DNA of 42,244 bases from Chara braunii (GCA_003427395.1 BFEA01000110.1:591737-633980), one strand, 5' to 3'. Positions 1 to 11,273 are shown, counted from the first letter of the stretch. Made by a program: numbers and translations. The notes: generated by a model from the letters alone, not told the origin.

Positions 1-95
1 GTAGTGCAGAGAAGATCGCCCTGTACAGTCGTGGGTCTAGGCCGCAGATCTGTGAATCTGTCAGTCTCCGTAGTGCAGAGAAGATCGCCCTGTAC
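1..95. repeat. 26-bp direct repeat pair
   Basis: The first 26 bases recur exactly at 70-95, a spacing of 69 bp. A shorter related box (GTAGTGCAG followed by TGAGGCCGAA) appears again at about 234-252. This looks like local tandem duplication of a small repeat; no function is visible. Confidence 0.75.
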
Positions 96-229
96 TGAGG
101 CCGAAGAACGCGATTGATTTTTTCACCTGCCTCTGGTATGTCAGTCTTCAAATGTGCACAACGATACTGACTCTTCGAGTGGAACATGACGAGGTACATT
201 GTCTTTTTTTTTGTCTTCTCTGCATGTGG

Positions 230-320
230 AGAGTAGTGCAGTGAGGCCGAAAGTGAAGGGATCACAAAGGAGAGAGTTCGAATCTGCCATCGCAGAAAAG
301 CTCATGTTTTTTTTTTTGGT
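230..320 (+). repeat. SINE-like, tRNA-derived fragment (tentative)
   Basis: An exact pol III B-box core (GTTCGAATC) lies at 276-284. About 40 bp upstream is a weak A-box-like stretch starting at 234, and a T run follows at about 307-317. A second copy of the B-box core is at 365-373, after another T-rich stretch. The T-arm cannot be folded properly, so this is not a functional tRNA gene. The box spacing and T run fit a decayed tRNA-derived SINE, but chance is possible. Confidence 0.3.
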
Positions 321-547
321 TTTCTTTTTTCAGAGACTTACAGTCTGATCCCCGCCTACTTGGGGTTCGAATCACTGCTCAGGAACGCGGTGACCTTGGA
401 TGGAGGGGACCACCACAACACACCTCCATGCCTGCTACGGCGAGTCGCACTAACATTTCGAGACTGGTGTGAGGTCCAAACCCAGCCAAACCCGAAAACT
501 GTTCCCCATGCGCTGCAGGGCCAACAGCCTATGTATCAACCGCGGTC

Positions 548-637
548 ATGACTGCGGGCTTTTTGCCCACATGCGGCCATGATCATGCCCGTGGGGGCGA
601 CCCGTTGGGGCCAAGTGCGGGCAAAAAAACCAGTCAT
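548..637. mobile_element. 90-bp foldback element (MITE-like)
   Basis: The two ends are imperfect inverted repeats of about 25 bp. The left end starts ATGACTG and continues through a T run into GCCCAC. The right end carries GTGCGGGC, an A run, then CAGTCAT. The A/T runs of the two arms pair. The centre is GC-rich and holds CATGATCATG. There is no ORF. A target-site duplication is not obvious. Confidence 0.55.
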
Positions 638-1728
638 TTTTACTTCCTAGTGCAAGGAACATGAATATGGACGAAGCACAGAAATCCAAATCGCAAAATC
701 ACACTGAAGTCCAAGTAGTCAAAGCAAGAGCAGATAGCACAATGGAACCAAGTAACCATCCATTTGAGAACGATATAGCAGAATCGTGAGTCAATGTCCA
801 AGCCCAATCGGGCAACACCAACAGCATAACCCAATGTAGCTCTCTCTCTTGAATGGCGCCAGGTGCCCTATCTACTCTACAGCCTATCTCTACAACTACA
901 GCATGGAAGCAACCAGACAACTCGACGACTAGCGAGTGATGACGTCAACACCAATGCCGACCTCCTCTCCACTATGTACGTCTCTCTCTTTACCCTCACT
1001 CTCCCTTGTTATCCCACGCAGCGCCCTTCACCTCCGAAGAACCACCTTCGCCCTTCACCTCCTTTGGGCCCACAGGCAGCCCGACTATGGCCGCCAGCGC
1101 CCTGCGCCTAGGCAGCGCTCCACCGCTTTAGCGCTAGCCTGCCTCTACCTCAGCCTAACGCAGCGCAGCACCTCGCTAACGCGCAGCGTGCCGGCCTTGC
1201 TCGCAATAGCCAAGATCCCTGCCCACTCGCCTCTTCTGCCTATATGCCAGTGTTGCGTGCGGGTGGTCTGCCTCGAGCCTGCGACTGGGCCCCTGTACCT
1301 GTACCCAGGCCCAATGCAGGTGGGGCCCAGGTCATACAGTTGCGCCCCTTATGCTAGGGCCGCTGTCCAGATTCAAGCCCTGTACCGGATTCCCAGGTTT
1401 CCTCGGCCTCCACGACAAAATACTGCTTTTCTGAGGCTAGGGACCAATGTGTGATGTGTCGGCTTCTCAGACCTCTGCCCATGGCTCAACCAACCGTCGC
1501 AACCGAGACCCTGGGCTCAACTGCTTTGCAGGAGTTTGAGGCCCACGATGCACTCCAACCAACGAGCGTGCGGCAACTATCTGATACCCACTTCGTAAAA
1601 TGCTGAATGAAGGTCTCTTGTGGATATTCTGGCCCCCCTTCACTTAGGGTGGACACGAGGCTTGCTGGGGGCCGACGCCCAGAACATATGCATGTCGGCA
1701 AGGCCCCTTTGAGGGCTCAATCCTCACA
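638..1728. other. No gene seen; part may be the 3' LTR of the adjacent gypsy element
   Basis: The stretch is pyrimidine-rich on the plus strand (CT runs at 855-1030) and becomes GC-rich towards 1400. The ORF at 936-1454 is Pro/Ser/Leu-rich low-complexity sequence without a recognisable domain, so I do not call it. The part next to 1728 probably belongs to an LTR, because it directly follows a polypurine tract and begins TGTGAGG on the minus strand. Without a second LTR copy in the window its far end cannot be set. Confidence 0.4.
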
Positions 1729-1750
1729 TTCCATCCCCCTAAGCCCCCTT
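1729..1750 (-). promoter_or_regulatory. Polypurine tract and start of 3' LTR (Ty3/gypsy)
   Basis: Read on the minus strand, 1750-1729 is a purine-rich run (AAGGGGGCTTAGGGGGATGG, then AA). It is followed at once by TGTGAGG, the canonical TG of an LTR. It lies 25 bp after the stop codon (1775-1777) that ends the chromodomain-like tail of pol. That is where a gypsy element keeps the primer for plus-strand DNA synthesis. Confidence 0.55.
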
Positions 1751-1774
1751 AGCTTCGAAAGTCCGCTGAGATGC

Positions 1775-2335
1775 TTACTTCGCAGGTGCCGTCCCTTTCA
1801 ACATCCTCTCATATTCTGCCACCACTTGAGGAGTAGTATCAATCAGTTCCTCTCTGGTGAACCATCGATCTTCCTTTGGATCTGTACGATGCCTGAATCT
1901 GACGCGATACTCTCTCTTGGGTTTGGGAGGTCTTCCTCGACCCTACGGCTTTGGAACAGGCATGTCTCTGTGATCCACAATGTCGTCGATGTCCACTTGT
2001 TCATCCATGGTTGGGGGCAGCATCGATCTCCTTGAAGGGAATTGATCTGTCTCAGCGAAAGGTGCAAGCTTTGAGGCATAAAAGACAGGGTGAGTGCGCA
2101 GGTGACCAGGGATACAGATAACATAGATAGGACCATCCATCTGATTCCCCATTATATCCAAGACTTCTCAGGGACCAAAATATTGAGGCATTAGTTTTCA
2201 AGATGTACCGAATTTTTGTCCTAGCTCACTAGCCTTGACCCAGACACGTTCCCCTACTTGACATGAGGACTGTCGACGATGTTTGTTCTCAGAAGCAATC
2301 ATTGCTTGCTGAGCTTTCTTGATGTGCTCGACAGC
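1775..2335 (-). pseudogene. Integrase C-terminus with chromodomain-like tail
   Basis: After a frameshift near 2335 the minus strand reads on as the GPY-like integrase tail (CQVGERVWVKASELGQKFG, then GPIYVICIPGHLRTHPVFYA). It passes stop codons near 2190, 2170 and at 1943-1945. It ends at about 1780-1900 with REYRVRFRHRTDPKEDRWFT, then REELIDTTPQVVAEYE. The aromatic, Trp and C-terminal helix pattern resembles a chromodomain (V-x-[WF]...W-x-x-x-x-x-L...V..Y), though divergent. In chromoviruses this domain steers integration towards marked chromatin. The stop is the TAA at 1775-1777. Confidence 0.6.
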
Positions 2336-4068
2336 TTGCTGTAACAACTTCTCATACCATACTCAAGTGTGCCTGGAGTTGCAGAGGGTCGATTTTCACG
2401 CAGGAGGAAGTCCAGAGCTGATCTAGGCTTCCATCCCAAGTATAGCTGGTTAGGACTAACGTCGGTACTTTTGTGTATAACGTTGTTGTACAAACTGGCG
2501 ATGAGAGGCAACTTCTCATCCCAATCATCCTGGTTGGGCTTGATGTAATGCCTCAGCAGGTGTTGTACAACTTTGTTCATCTGCTCGGCTTGTCCGTTGG
2601 CTTCGGGATGATTCCCTGAAGTCATCTGAAGTTGACTGCTCATCTGCTCAGCAGTCTTCTTCCACAACTCACTTGTGAATCAGACGTCTCTGTCACTAAC
2701 GATTGACTTTGGTAGTCTCAAATCACGCACCCAGTTGTCCATAAACAACTTGATGATGTGATCAGTCCTTGCTGTCTCTGGCATGGCAATTAGTCTAGCG
2801 TACTTGGTGAATCGGTCTATGATGACGAAGATATGCCTCTTGCCAGTCCTACTGGTCACCAGGGTGTCCATGAAATCCATGGAAACACTTTGTTCTGGAC
2901 CAGCGGGGATAGGTAAGGGCTTCAGCAACCCAAGCGGTGCTTGATTTCGCGGCTTGTCCCGCTGACAGACGTGACAGATCTCTACATACTTCTTTGTGTC
3001 ATCTAGCATTCCAGACCACCAAAATCGTTGTACTAGATTGACACTCGTTTTTTTGTAGCCAAAGTGTCCGGTTGCATTATGACAATCTCCTAGGAATAAA
3101 CTACACAAACGTTCGCTGTATGGAACAACTAATCTTTTAAATCCGGCCTTATCAAGAAAGAGAAGCCCGTCCACCATCACAAACTCGTTTTCGGTGGCTT
3201 TGTCTTTTGCCTGAAGTTTGCGTATGATGTCCATCGTGACAGGGTCTTCCTGATAGGCTCCCACCAACGATTGAGTTCGTTCCTCACCAAACTCAGAAAC
3301 TAGCGCCCCTAGGTAATCTGCCCTATGTGATAGCGCGTCTGCAACCTTGTTATACTCTCCCTTCAGATACTCTAGCTTGAAGTCATATTGATCTATGACT
3401 TCAATCCATCGCTTGAGTGCATCAGAGAGAGCCGGTTGAGTCTTGATCCATTTGAGGGTCTGATGGTCAGTTCTTAAATAGAAGAATCGTCCCAATAGAA
3501 AGTGCCTCCAATAGACAAGTGCTTTGTATGGAGCATGAAGTTCCCTTTCATAGGTGGACTTTGTCAATTTCTTTGATGGCATTTTCTTGCTCATGTACTT
3601 AATCGGTCTCAACTTTTTCCCACCCTGCTGAGCCAGCACTGCACCAATGCCGTATTGGCTTGCGTCAGTGGTTACAATGAAAGGCTTCTGAGGATTGGGA
3701 ACCATGAGAACCTCATGATTCATGAGTGCATGATTCAATCGTTTGAAAGTAGCCTCACACTCATCACTCCAGTCCCATGGTGTGTCAAGTCGAGTTAGAT
3801 CAGCCAAAGGAGAGGCGACTGTAGAAAAGTTTTTTACAACGTTTCTATAGTAGCCACACATTCCTAAGAAAGATCTAACCTCAGTAGCAGTCTGAGGTCG
3901 TGGCCTGTCCCTCATACACGCCACTTTCGCATCTTCTGACCTAACCTTCCGCGGATATCTCATAACCCAGGTATAAGATCTTAGTGCGTCCAAACTCACA
4001 TTTCTATAGGTTGACTTTATACTTATGCTGTCGAAGGAGTGAAAGTACAGTCTCAACGTGTTCTGCAT
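2299..4068 (-). pseudogene. pol: RNase H and integrase part of pol
   Basis: The end of the RT thumb is followed by an RNase H domain (PFIVTTDASQYGIGAVLAQQ, then YERELHA, then RTDHQTLKWI). Next is the integrase zinc-binding region (HFGYKKTSVNLVQRFWW...CHVCQRDKP, an H...C-X2-C pattern). The integrase core then has D in VSMDFMDTL, D in SIVSDRDV and E in NGQAEQMN. A TGA at 2680-2682 splits the frame right after SDRDV; the same frame continues to 2299. Beyond about 2340 the sensible reading moves to another frame. Integrase would insert the cDNA into the host genome; this copy cannot. Confidence 0.9.
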
Positions 4069-5431
4069 GCTCCTCGACAGACTTACTAAAGATCAAAATA
4101 TCGTCAAGGTAGATAACGACAAACTTATCTAAGTGGTCATGGAAGATCCTATTCATGGCATGCTGGAATGTACGCGGCGCATTGCAAAGGCCAAAGGGCA
4201 GGACTACAAACTCATACAAACCGTATCTGGTCTGAAAAGCAGTCTTGTGTTGATCCTCAGGTCTTATTGCAATCTGATGGTAGTCGGACTTTCAGTCTAT
4301 CTTGCTATAGTACTTACATCCGTGCACCTTATCCAATAGGTCGTCTATGTGAGGTAGAGGCTCTGCGTTTTTTACTTTGATGGCATTCAGGCCTCTGTAA
4401 TCAATGCACATCCTCAATGTACCCCCCTTCTTCGGTACAAAAAACACTTGAGATCCGAAGGTGGAAGTACTCGGCCGAATTCATCCCTTTTCTGTCAACT
4501 CTTTCAGTTGTCGCCGAAGTTCGTCCAACTCGGTTGGAGCCATCTTATAGATCCTTCCCTTTGAGGTTTTACTCCCTGGAATGATTTCTATGGCATGGAC
4601 AACCTCCCTTTCTACGACCCCTATAGGCTTAGTGAACAGATAAGGGAACTTAACAATGACGTGTTCTATCTCTGGTGGTGTTTTAACGGCCTCCCCTTTC
4701 TCATAGACATACACTAGGTACATATCTTCCTCTTGGTTCTGTTTGTAATAGTTATAGAATGCTGATGCACACAAGCAGCCATAGGTATCGATTATACTAC
4801 TGGCTTTGAACTTAGTGAGTCTCACTGTTCTTCCATCAGACAACTTATGCTTCAGCACTTTCTTGTCCCAGTTAAATTGGGGTTTGACAACCTCAAGGTA
4901 GTACATTCCTAACAACATATCAAACGGTAAGTCGTCGCTAACTAGGAACGAAATCTTGTGATTAAGTTCCCCTCCTCCATAGGAGGAGGTAAAGACTACA
5001 TCCTTGATATACTCTATGACAATCATGCGCTCCTTATTGGCCAAAGGAGATGCTACTGGTCTACTAAGTTGTTGTACCCGGTTCTGTAGGTGCAGCCTTT
5101 CCAAGCAGTCACGACATATGTAGTTCTGCGTGGAGCCGATGTCTATGAAGGCACCATATTTGCGGCCTCCTACAACAACTTCCACAACGAAATGTTCCTC
5201 TCTATGACCTCTTCTTAGTGCCATCCAAGATTCGCGAGGGTCCTTGCTTGACCACTCGCTTTCCAAATCTTCTAAGGCTTCAGACACATCCAACGTACAA
5301 AGCATAATTCGGTCTGGATGAATCTGCAAGATGACTAAAGAGTCATTAGCTATGGCCTTCTCATGAAGTAGGGAGGGTATCAGACCCACTTCATCATGAG
5401 TAGAAGTAGCTAAAACTTTCACTGGCCTCAT
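4004..5431 (-). pseudogene. pol: Protease and reverse transcriptase part of pol
   Basis: Residues from about 75 on resemble a retropepsin: the GAFIDIGSTQNYI loop carries the catalytic Asp, but Ile stands where most families have Ser (D-S-G). The second conserved half is FDMLLGMYYL. The RT starts near 4540 (MAPTELDELRRQLKEL). It shows the FFVPKKGGTLRMCIDYRGLN block, VLPFGLCNAP and the catalytic Y-L-D-D at 4100-4111. The frame is interrupted by TGA at 4481-4483 and 4292-4294 and by TAG at 4004-4006, with no frameshift between them. A frameshift in roughly 3940-4005 then leads into the next pol segment. The product would cut the polyprotein and copy the RNA into DNA. Confidence 0.9.
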
Positions 5432-6489
5432 ATGTTTCCCGAACTTGAAGCCTGTGAAGAAGGTGCCCCCATCTTAGGAGGTATCTTCTGCGTGACCTTT
5501 GCGTTCTTGCACTTGTACTGGGTGTGTCCGTATTCACCACAGTTAATGCAAGCACCACGCACTCGGCGGTCCCGCCACACTTCCTGATCAGGACCTGCCT
5601 TGACCCAATCTGCTACTTTGGCTTGATTGGAGGCGGCCTGCCCTTAACTCTTTTGATGGCCCTTCCCTCGGCCACCAACCTTAGTCTTAACTATTGCGGC
5701 GAAGGTGCTACCCTCAGTGATCTCCTCGCCGTCGTACTCTGAACTGTACAACAGGTCTGTGAGCTCCTCGATCTCAGTTTGAGTCTCATCAGGCTCAACC
5801 ATCATCAATTTACTCCCCTTCTTCTTCCATTCCTGTGGACCCTTCTTCTTCCTCACGTCTACTGGAGTAGCCTCTAAGTCTAAGGCTTTTCTAAAGAAGG
5901 TCTCAAATGAATGATACTCGAGGCGAGCCTCGCTGGCCAGCAAAGTCATGAGATTCTTGGGCAGACATCTCATGAACATGGTCAATAAGAACTGGTCATC
6001 GTAGCATATGCCGGGAACGACGATAAGGCTCTCTACGGTAGTCGTTAGCTCTCTAACTGACTTGTACTTTCTTTGGTCTAGCCTGAGCATCACGTCAGTG
6101 GCAATTTGTGCCTGTTGTGGATTATGCCAGCGAGCTTCTACCATGTCTAAGAACTCCTCTAACGTTAGGGTCTTAGCCCAATCTGCCATGCGTCGTCCAA
6201 ACCCGCCCTTTGCTGGAGGGTCCAGTGTCAGAAGGCTCCGCATTATTGTGGCCTGTGTGGACCCTGAGTGCACCAACAGACTCAGTTGGTAAGGCCGGTC
6301 CGTTTCACGATCATAGGGGCCTATCAGGACCACACAACAGACGTACATCCATTTGAAGGGAACCCGACCAGGTGCATTTAGACAAGTCGGAACATTGTAA
6401 ATGTATCCTGTCCAACAGGCGTCCCAATGCACACCTAGCATTGTCTACTGGAGCAGAGGCCCCAGGTCCAACTTACCCTGATTCTCCAT
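5428..6489 (-). pseudogene. gag: gag (capsid and nucleocapsid) of the gypsy element
   Basis: The likely start is the ATG at 6487-6489. An in-frame TAG follows at 6445-6447, then a capsid-like region with the retrotransposon gag pattern WAKTLTLEEF...ARWHNPQQ...LPKNL. After an in-frame TAA (5644-5646) the frame stays open and gives a CCHC zinc knuckle at 5509-5550 (C-X2-C-X4-H-X4-C). Gag proteins form the intracellular particle and the knuckle binds the element's RNA. The frame ends at a TGA (5428-5430) that overlaps the ATG of the protease ORF as ATGA. Two nonsense codons make it a pseudogene. The ATG at 6439-6441 only opens the remaining frame. Confidence 0.8.
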
Positions 6490-6694
6490 ACCTAGCCGTA
6501 GATTGGGACATCGTCTTTGCGGGGAGGACCACCTAGAACCTCGTCGTTTGCACGATGTGGTGAGTCCTAAGAGGCTCGCCACACAGGCTGTCGAAAACTC
6601 AGTTTGCTACAGTTTTGCATAGCCACACAGACTTTCTAAGAATTGCGGTTACACTGGATCTCAGGATGAGAAACTGAAAGTACCTCTGAGAAAT
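6490..6694. other. Junction between gypsy 5' region and LINE; no gene
   Basis: About 200 bp lies between the gypsy gag start (minus) and the LINE ORF1 start (plus). I see no LTR end, no plant-type initiator-Met primer-binding site (TGGTATCAGAGC) and no clear target-site duplication. It must hold the missing gypsy leader and/or the LINE 5' UTR. Confidence 0.4.
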
Positions 6695-9600
6695 ATGTCA
6701 TCTGCTCGTGCGTATTTCCTTTCGTTGTTCCTTCTTCCGTCGGAACAGGAGGTGATAGATCAAGGAGGTCAGAAAACGTTAATGAAGTCCTATCCGACTG
6801 ATAAATTAGCACAGCGTGACTCGGTTTATACTAAGCATGCTAGTAATTGGATTTTTTATGATGTTGCTGCTAATAGATCTGTCAACGACAAAATTAAATT
6901 CATCTGTAAAAAGTTGGAGTCATTTAGGGATGACCCGGAAGGGGTAGCTGAGTTTTTTTTAATCTAGTTAGTCACTCCTACTGTTTTTACTATCCTTAGT
7001 CTGTTTAATAAGGATAAAGTTCGAATTGATTTTTGGAAGAAATTGGTTTGGGATAGGTCTGAATTCCGAGTTTATCTATGGTTACCAAAAAAAGTAGGGC
7101 CAGAGGAAAGAAGGGAATCGATGATGAGGGACTTTTACAGGGTCGAATTCAGACATATTCCAATAGAAATCTAGGCGGCATTTATCCATGATTTCGGTCA
7201 ACAGTATAGGATTGTGGACTTTATTAATCCACTTCCTTCATATGTCGCAAAGAGAGATGATTACTTAATGTTGGCACTAGATCTCCCTAAGGAGCAGTTA
7301 TTCTCAATGGATGATATCATCCCATTCAAAATGGGAGGGAGGGTACACCTGATTCACACGGCCCATAAATTCAGGCCGTGGTGTTTTAAGTGTAAGTCGT
7401 ATGGCCACCTTCACACAGACTATGCGTGCTCCCTCCATCCCCAACATGCGGTTCCTCTGGAGACACGCCTTCAACGGGATCCCAAAAGACCCAATAAATG
7501 GGTCCCTGCGGTCCCGGGTCACGAAAGGTGGGTGTACCATACTGATAATAATCAGGCAGGCCAACCGGTTGGATGGATTTAGGAGGGGAGGAGTGATTTT
7601 CATAAATCGCCCCGTCCACCGCAGGATTGGCTCTCCCCCCCCCCCCCCCCCCCCAATGCAGACTGTCCACACTGACAAGGCCTCGGCCACCGACCCTAAA
7701 GGTGCAAAGGTTCAAGGCTTGTGGTCCAAAAGGAAGCCCTCCCATGATCCCAGTGATGCTGGTTCCTAGGAGTTGGACAACTCATCAAGGGGAAACTTAG
7801 GCGTAAACGGTAGGACTCAGAAACCTAAGGATATGACTTCCTCCTCCAGGAATGGTTTGGATCGTTCGCTGGGACCAAGAGCAACTGATTATATCCATAA
7901 AGAGGTCACTAAGTGGAGGGTAGTGAAGAAGAAGGACATTGCTCAGAAAGGTGCCCCTATGGAGGATGAAAATAAAGAAAACCCAGATGTAGCCATGCAG
8001 GATGGGAAGAAAGTAGTGTCCGTAGATTATGATTTGGATTCCACTCCAATGGAAATTGGTCCACTCAGCATTGCCTTCGGAATGGACTTAATGGATATTG
8101 AAGTTATTGAGGCTTGTGCTCCCCCACCTTTTTTTTTCCTGAACGAGAGGTCTGACTCCGACATTGTAGTTGATACTAAAACCAAGATTTTCTCAATTGT
8201 TGACTAGCTATTGTGCAACCTTAAATCACAGCACGCAAGATTGAAAATACCCCATTGGTCATGCGTATTGGACAATCTTCTTGCAATGCTGGAAGGTAGC
8301 AAAAGTTTGGTCACATTTCTGGAGCAGAATCAGCCGCAGGAAATTTCATGGGAAAATATCTGTTCTAATTTACTAGCAATAGTTTCAACTAGATTTATAG
8401 ACCCTGCACATATTACTCATTCTCTCATGACCACATCGGAGGATAGAGATAGCCAAACTCACCTGGAAGTCTCGTTAATGGCCCAAGGATCTGCTGATCC
8501 AGTCTGTGAGGACAAGGAAAAGACAGCAGATCAGAATGAGCCGCCTTTGATACCCATAGGGGCGACCCAGGTGGAATCACACCACCATTCAATTCTCGGT
8601 TCTCAAGCTGCTCACGATGTTCACAACCAAATTACTCACCCCAAAGCCTCTTTTACTGCCCAGGAAGTCTCTTTAATTGCCTAGGGATCGGCTGATCCAC
8701 TTGGCGATGACGGGGCAGAGACAACAGCATCCACTGTGGAATCACATCACCATTGTCTACTCGGTTCTCAATCGTCTCATGACGTTCACCAGAACCACGT
8801 CCCAAAGCATAATTTTGGATATAATGACCAATCAAATTTCCAAATAATAACTTCTGACATAACAAGGGAAAAAAATATATTTACAAATTTAAAATAATAA
8901 ACCCCTGGAGGCCGCCAGACATAGTCAGGGACTGATTGAGTGGGACCCCGGGTCTATCGATTCTCATAAATGTCATTCTGCTGAAATGATTAGTACTGCC
9001 CATTCTGGTGTGTCAGATGATAGGGTTGATGCCTCAGGTACAGACGCACGGAGTACTGACTGTGCTTCTGAGGATGTTCAGTCTGCTAAACCTGCTTCCA
9101 CCCACCACACTGTGGATAATACTGCTACTGCTCAGACTCTTATGTCTGCCAGGACTTATAAAAAGGTTGAATCCTCCCGGATTGTAGATCTTACGGAGAA
9201 CCTCCCCAGTCACCTCTCACAGGAGGCAAGCCCACAGGAGGCAAGCCCAGAAGACGAAAATGTAGAAAAGTCGTTGATTTTGTCCCTGCCTTTGACAGTA
9301 TCTGCAAACACAAAGCTCATTTCGAAAAGACAAAAACTGAAGCATAGACTGGCAAAAGACCAGCATTGCTTATCCCCGGTCAAAATGGGTATTGATTTTG
9401 TGTCAGTAAGGTGTAAGGAGGGTGTGTGGAAAGTAGGTCTCTTGATCCCGGAAAATGCTGTGTATGTGGAAGTTACGATCTTAGGTACCTCCTTCCCACC
9501 CCCCCTGTCTTCCTCGAAGGATGAAATACTTGTAACAGATCAACCTACTCAGGATATAATCAAGAAGTACATTTCTGATAACTTTCCGCAAGGAATAACA

Positions 9601-9852
9601 ACGATCTTTTACTTAACTGAAGGGGAAGAAAAATTAGCAGAATGGGATGTATATTTGAAATTTGATGTCGGTAAGCAAGTTGAGCTTAAGTGGTTTAATC
9701 ATGACCTTCTTAATGACCTAGAGCTCATGAAGGTGAAAGCGAGTTGGTTCTGGTCGGAGACCGATGTTAGTACTCTTCTGGTTCATCTTCTAGGACATCA
9801 TAGTTTATTATCTAGTGGCCTTATGGATCTTGCTACTTGGTTGAAATGTTGA
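6695..9852 (+). pseudogene. LINE copy 1 ORF1 (nucleic-acid-binding protein)
   Basis: ORF1 begins at 6695 and keeps one frame through TAG stops at 6965 and about 7172 to 7582. It contains a zinc knuckle at 7382-7429 (C-X2-C-X4-H-X6-C, CFKCKSYGHLHTDYAC), typical of plant LINE ORF1 proteins that coat the RNA. A run of 20 C at 7635-7654 marks a likely slippage or frameshift. Reading continues in another frame (7773-8880, stops at 8205 and 8685) and a third (8986-9852). The tail is long, charged and Ser/Thr-rich. It holds an internal repeat of about 75 residues around ESHHHSILGSQAAHDVH and ESHHHCLLGSQSSHDVH, and a small QEASPQEASP repeat. Whether 8986-9852 belongs to ORF1 or is a separate ORF is unsure. 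Confidence 0.65.
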
Positions 9853-9997
9853 ACCCTCCCTGTATCAATTAAATTCCATCTGGAAGTAATCGTGATTATT
9901 GTTTATAATGACAACTTTTAGGGCGGATAGGATCCAGGCTATTGATAACCTGTATAATAAGGATAAAACTTGAAGGGAGATTAAAAGACATGAAGAT

Positions 9998-10825
9998 TTG
10001 GATATGAGGTCCTTAAACGTTAACGGTCTAGCATCGGCCAAATTTGAAGAGAAACAAGCTATATTTGATCAATTAAAAGGAATAGGGGGGAGGGAATGGC
10101 CTGACATTATATGTATTCAAAAGACCCATCTCATGGATGATGAATCTCACAATTATTGCCATAATCAAATTTGGCCCCACAAATCATTTAGAGCTCATGC
10201 ACCACGCACAGGGAGTGCTGGAGTGGCTATACGGATTCCACCAGGTTCTAGGGCAAATCCAGTTTATTGGGAGGTGGACAAGGAAGAGGGAAAATGAACT
10301 TATATTCTGGCAATGTTTGATTTGGAGATTGTGATTGTCCTCTGTGTTTATGGCCATAACGAAGCAAATAATCGGCAACAATTCTTTGAAACCCTCATTC
10401 CTAAATTGCCAGTGGGCATTCCTATGATTATTGCTGGTGATTTCAACGCTGCCCCGGATCGCAACCTTGACCGGTAGCGAATTCCGCATCCATGTCCAGC
10501 CTATGTGAAGAAGGATGAAGTGTTGATCACAAATCTTACTCAATCTTTCAATCTCTTTGACTCCTATGGAAGACTTAACCCCAATCTTCGCACATTCACA
10601 TGCTTCAGAAAGAATCAGTCTGCGGTGGCTACTAAATCCCGTATTGACCTAATTCTCCTCTCAGAAGAATTACAAGGTTCTCTTCAAATTGCTCAAATAT
10701 TCCCCAAAAGCCCCCTTGCAGGGCTTGATCATGCTATGTGTATAGTTATCCTCTCCTTTTCAAAGAAATCGGATAAAGGGAGAGGGTACTATAAACTCAA
10801 TACATCCCTTCTTAAAATACAATGA
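9998..10825 (+). pseudogene. LINE copy 1 ORF2, endonuclease domain
   Basis: One frame runs from 9998 to 10825 with internal stops at about 10295 (TGA) and 10477 (TAG). It shows the endonuclease/exonuclease/phosphatase motifs in order: SLNVNGL (Asn), then IICIQKTHL, GDFNAAP, RIDLILLS and GLDHAMC. The enzyme would nick target DNA to prime reverse transcription. The normally invariant Glu of the Q-E-T-H motif is Lys here (AAG at 10121-10123), which should abolish metal binding even apart from the stops. Confidence 0.88.
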
Positions 10826-11273
10826 TTTAGGTCCTATCTAAAGGATGTATGAATTTTCTGGAAAGGAAAAAAAGACGTCATACAGGATGACGTGATATGG
10901 TTCAACAACGGTCTAGGATTTTCTAGGGCGTAAATGCAATGAGTATTCCAAATTGCTTGTCGCTGATAGGTACTCCAATGAAACTAGAATATTACAAAGA
11001 ATCCAACAAATTCAATCCACGGAAGAGGATCATCAGGCAATGATGAAGTCATGGCTCAAGAATTAAATGAACTGAAAGATAGTCTACTTTCTTTGATGGA
11101 ATATCGTTGGAGGGTCCTAGAATCAGAGGAAAGATCCGTCAATTACAAGCCAGGTTTTTTGCAATGGCTGGCGTTTAGGGAGAACAATCATTGACGGTTT
11201 ATCTCACCCCCAAGATCCAAATGGACAAATAGCCTCTTCTACATCAGAATGCACCAAAATTGCCAGAGATTTC

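Larger units (their letters stand above)
1729..6489 (-). mobile_element. Decayed Ty3/gypsy LTR retrotransposon, chromovirus-like
   Basis: On the minus strand the order is gag with a zinc knuckle, aspartic protease, reverse transcriptase, RNase H, integrase and a chromodomain-like tail. RT before integrase is the Ty3/gypsy order, and a chromodomain-like end points to the chromovirus branch. The coding region is about 4.7 kb, normal for the group. It carries at least eight nonsense codons and two frameshifts, so it is inactive. I could not find a convincing tRNA primer-binding site or a 5' LTR between 6490 and the LINE that begins near 6695. The 5' end is probably lost or cut off by that LINE. 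Confidence 0.9.

Noticed and set aside
276-373. tRNA genes at the two B-box motifs
   Set aside because: Only the B-box core is present. No acceptor stem, anticodon arm or proper T-stem can be folded.
936-1454. 172-codon plus-strand ORF
   Set aside because: It is Pro/Ser/Leu-rich with no domain, lies in pyrimidine-rich sequence near a probable LTR, and overlaps other frames of similar length. Not supportable as a gene.
7304-7769. Overlapping ORFs on both strands around the C20 run
   Set aside because: They are shadows of LINE ORF1, extended by the homopolymer.
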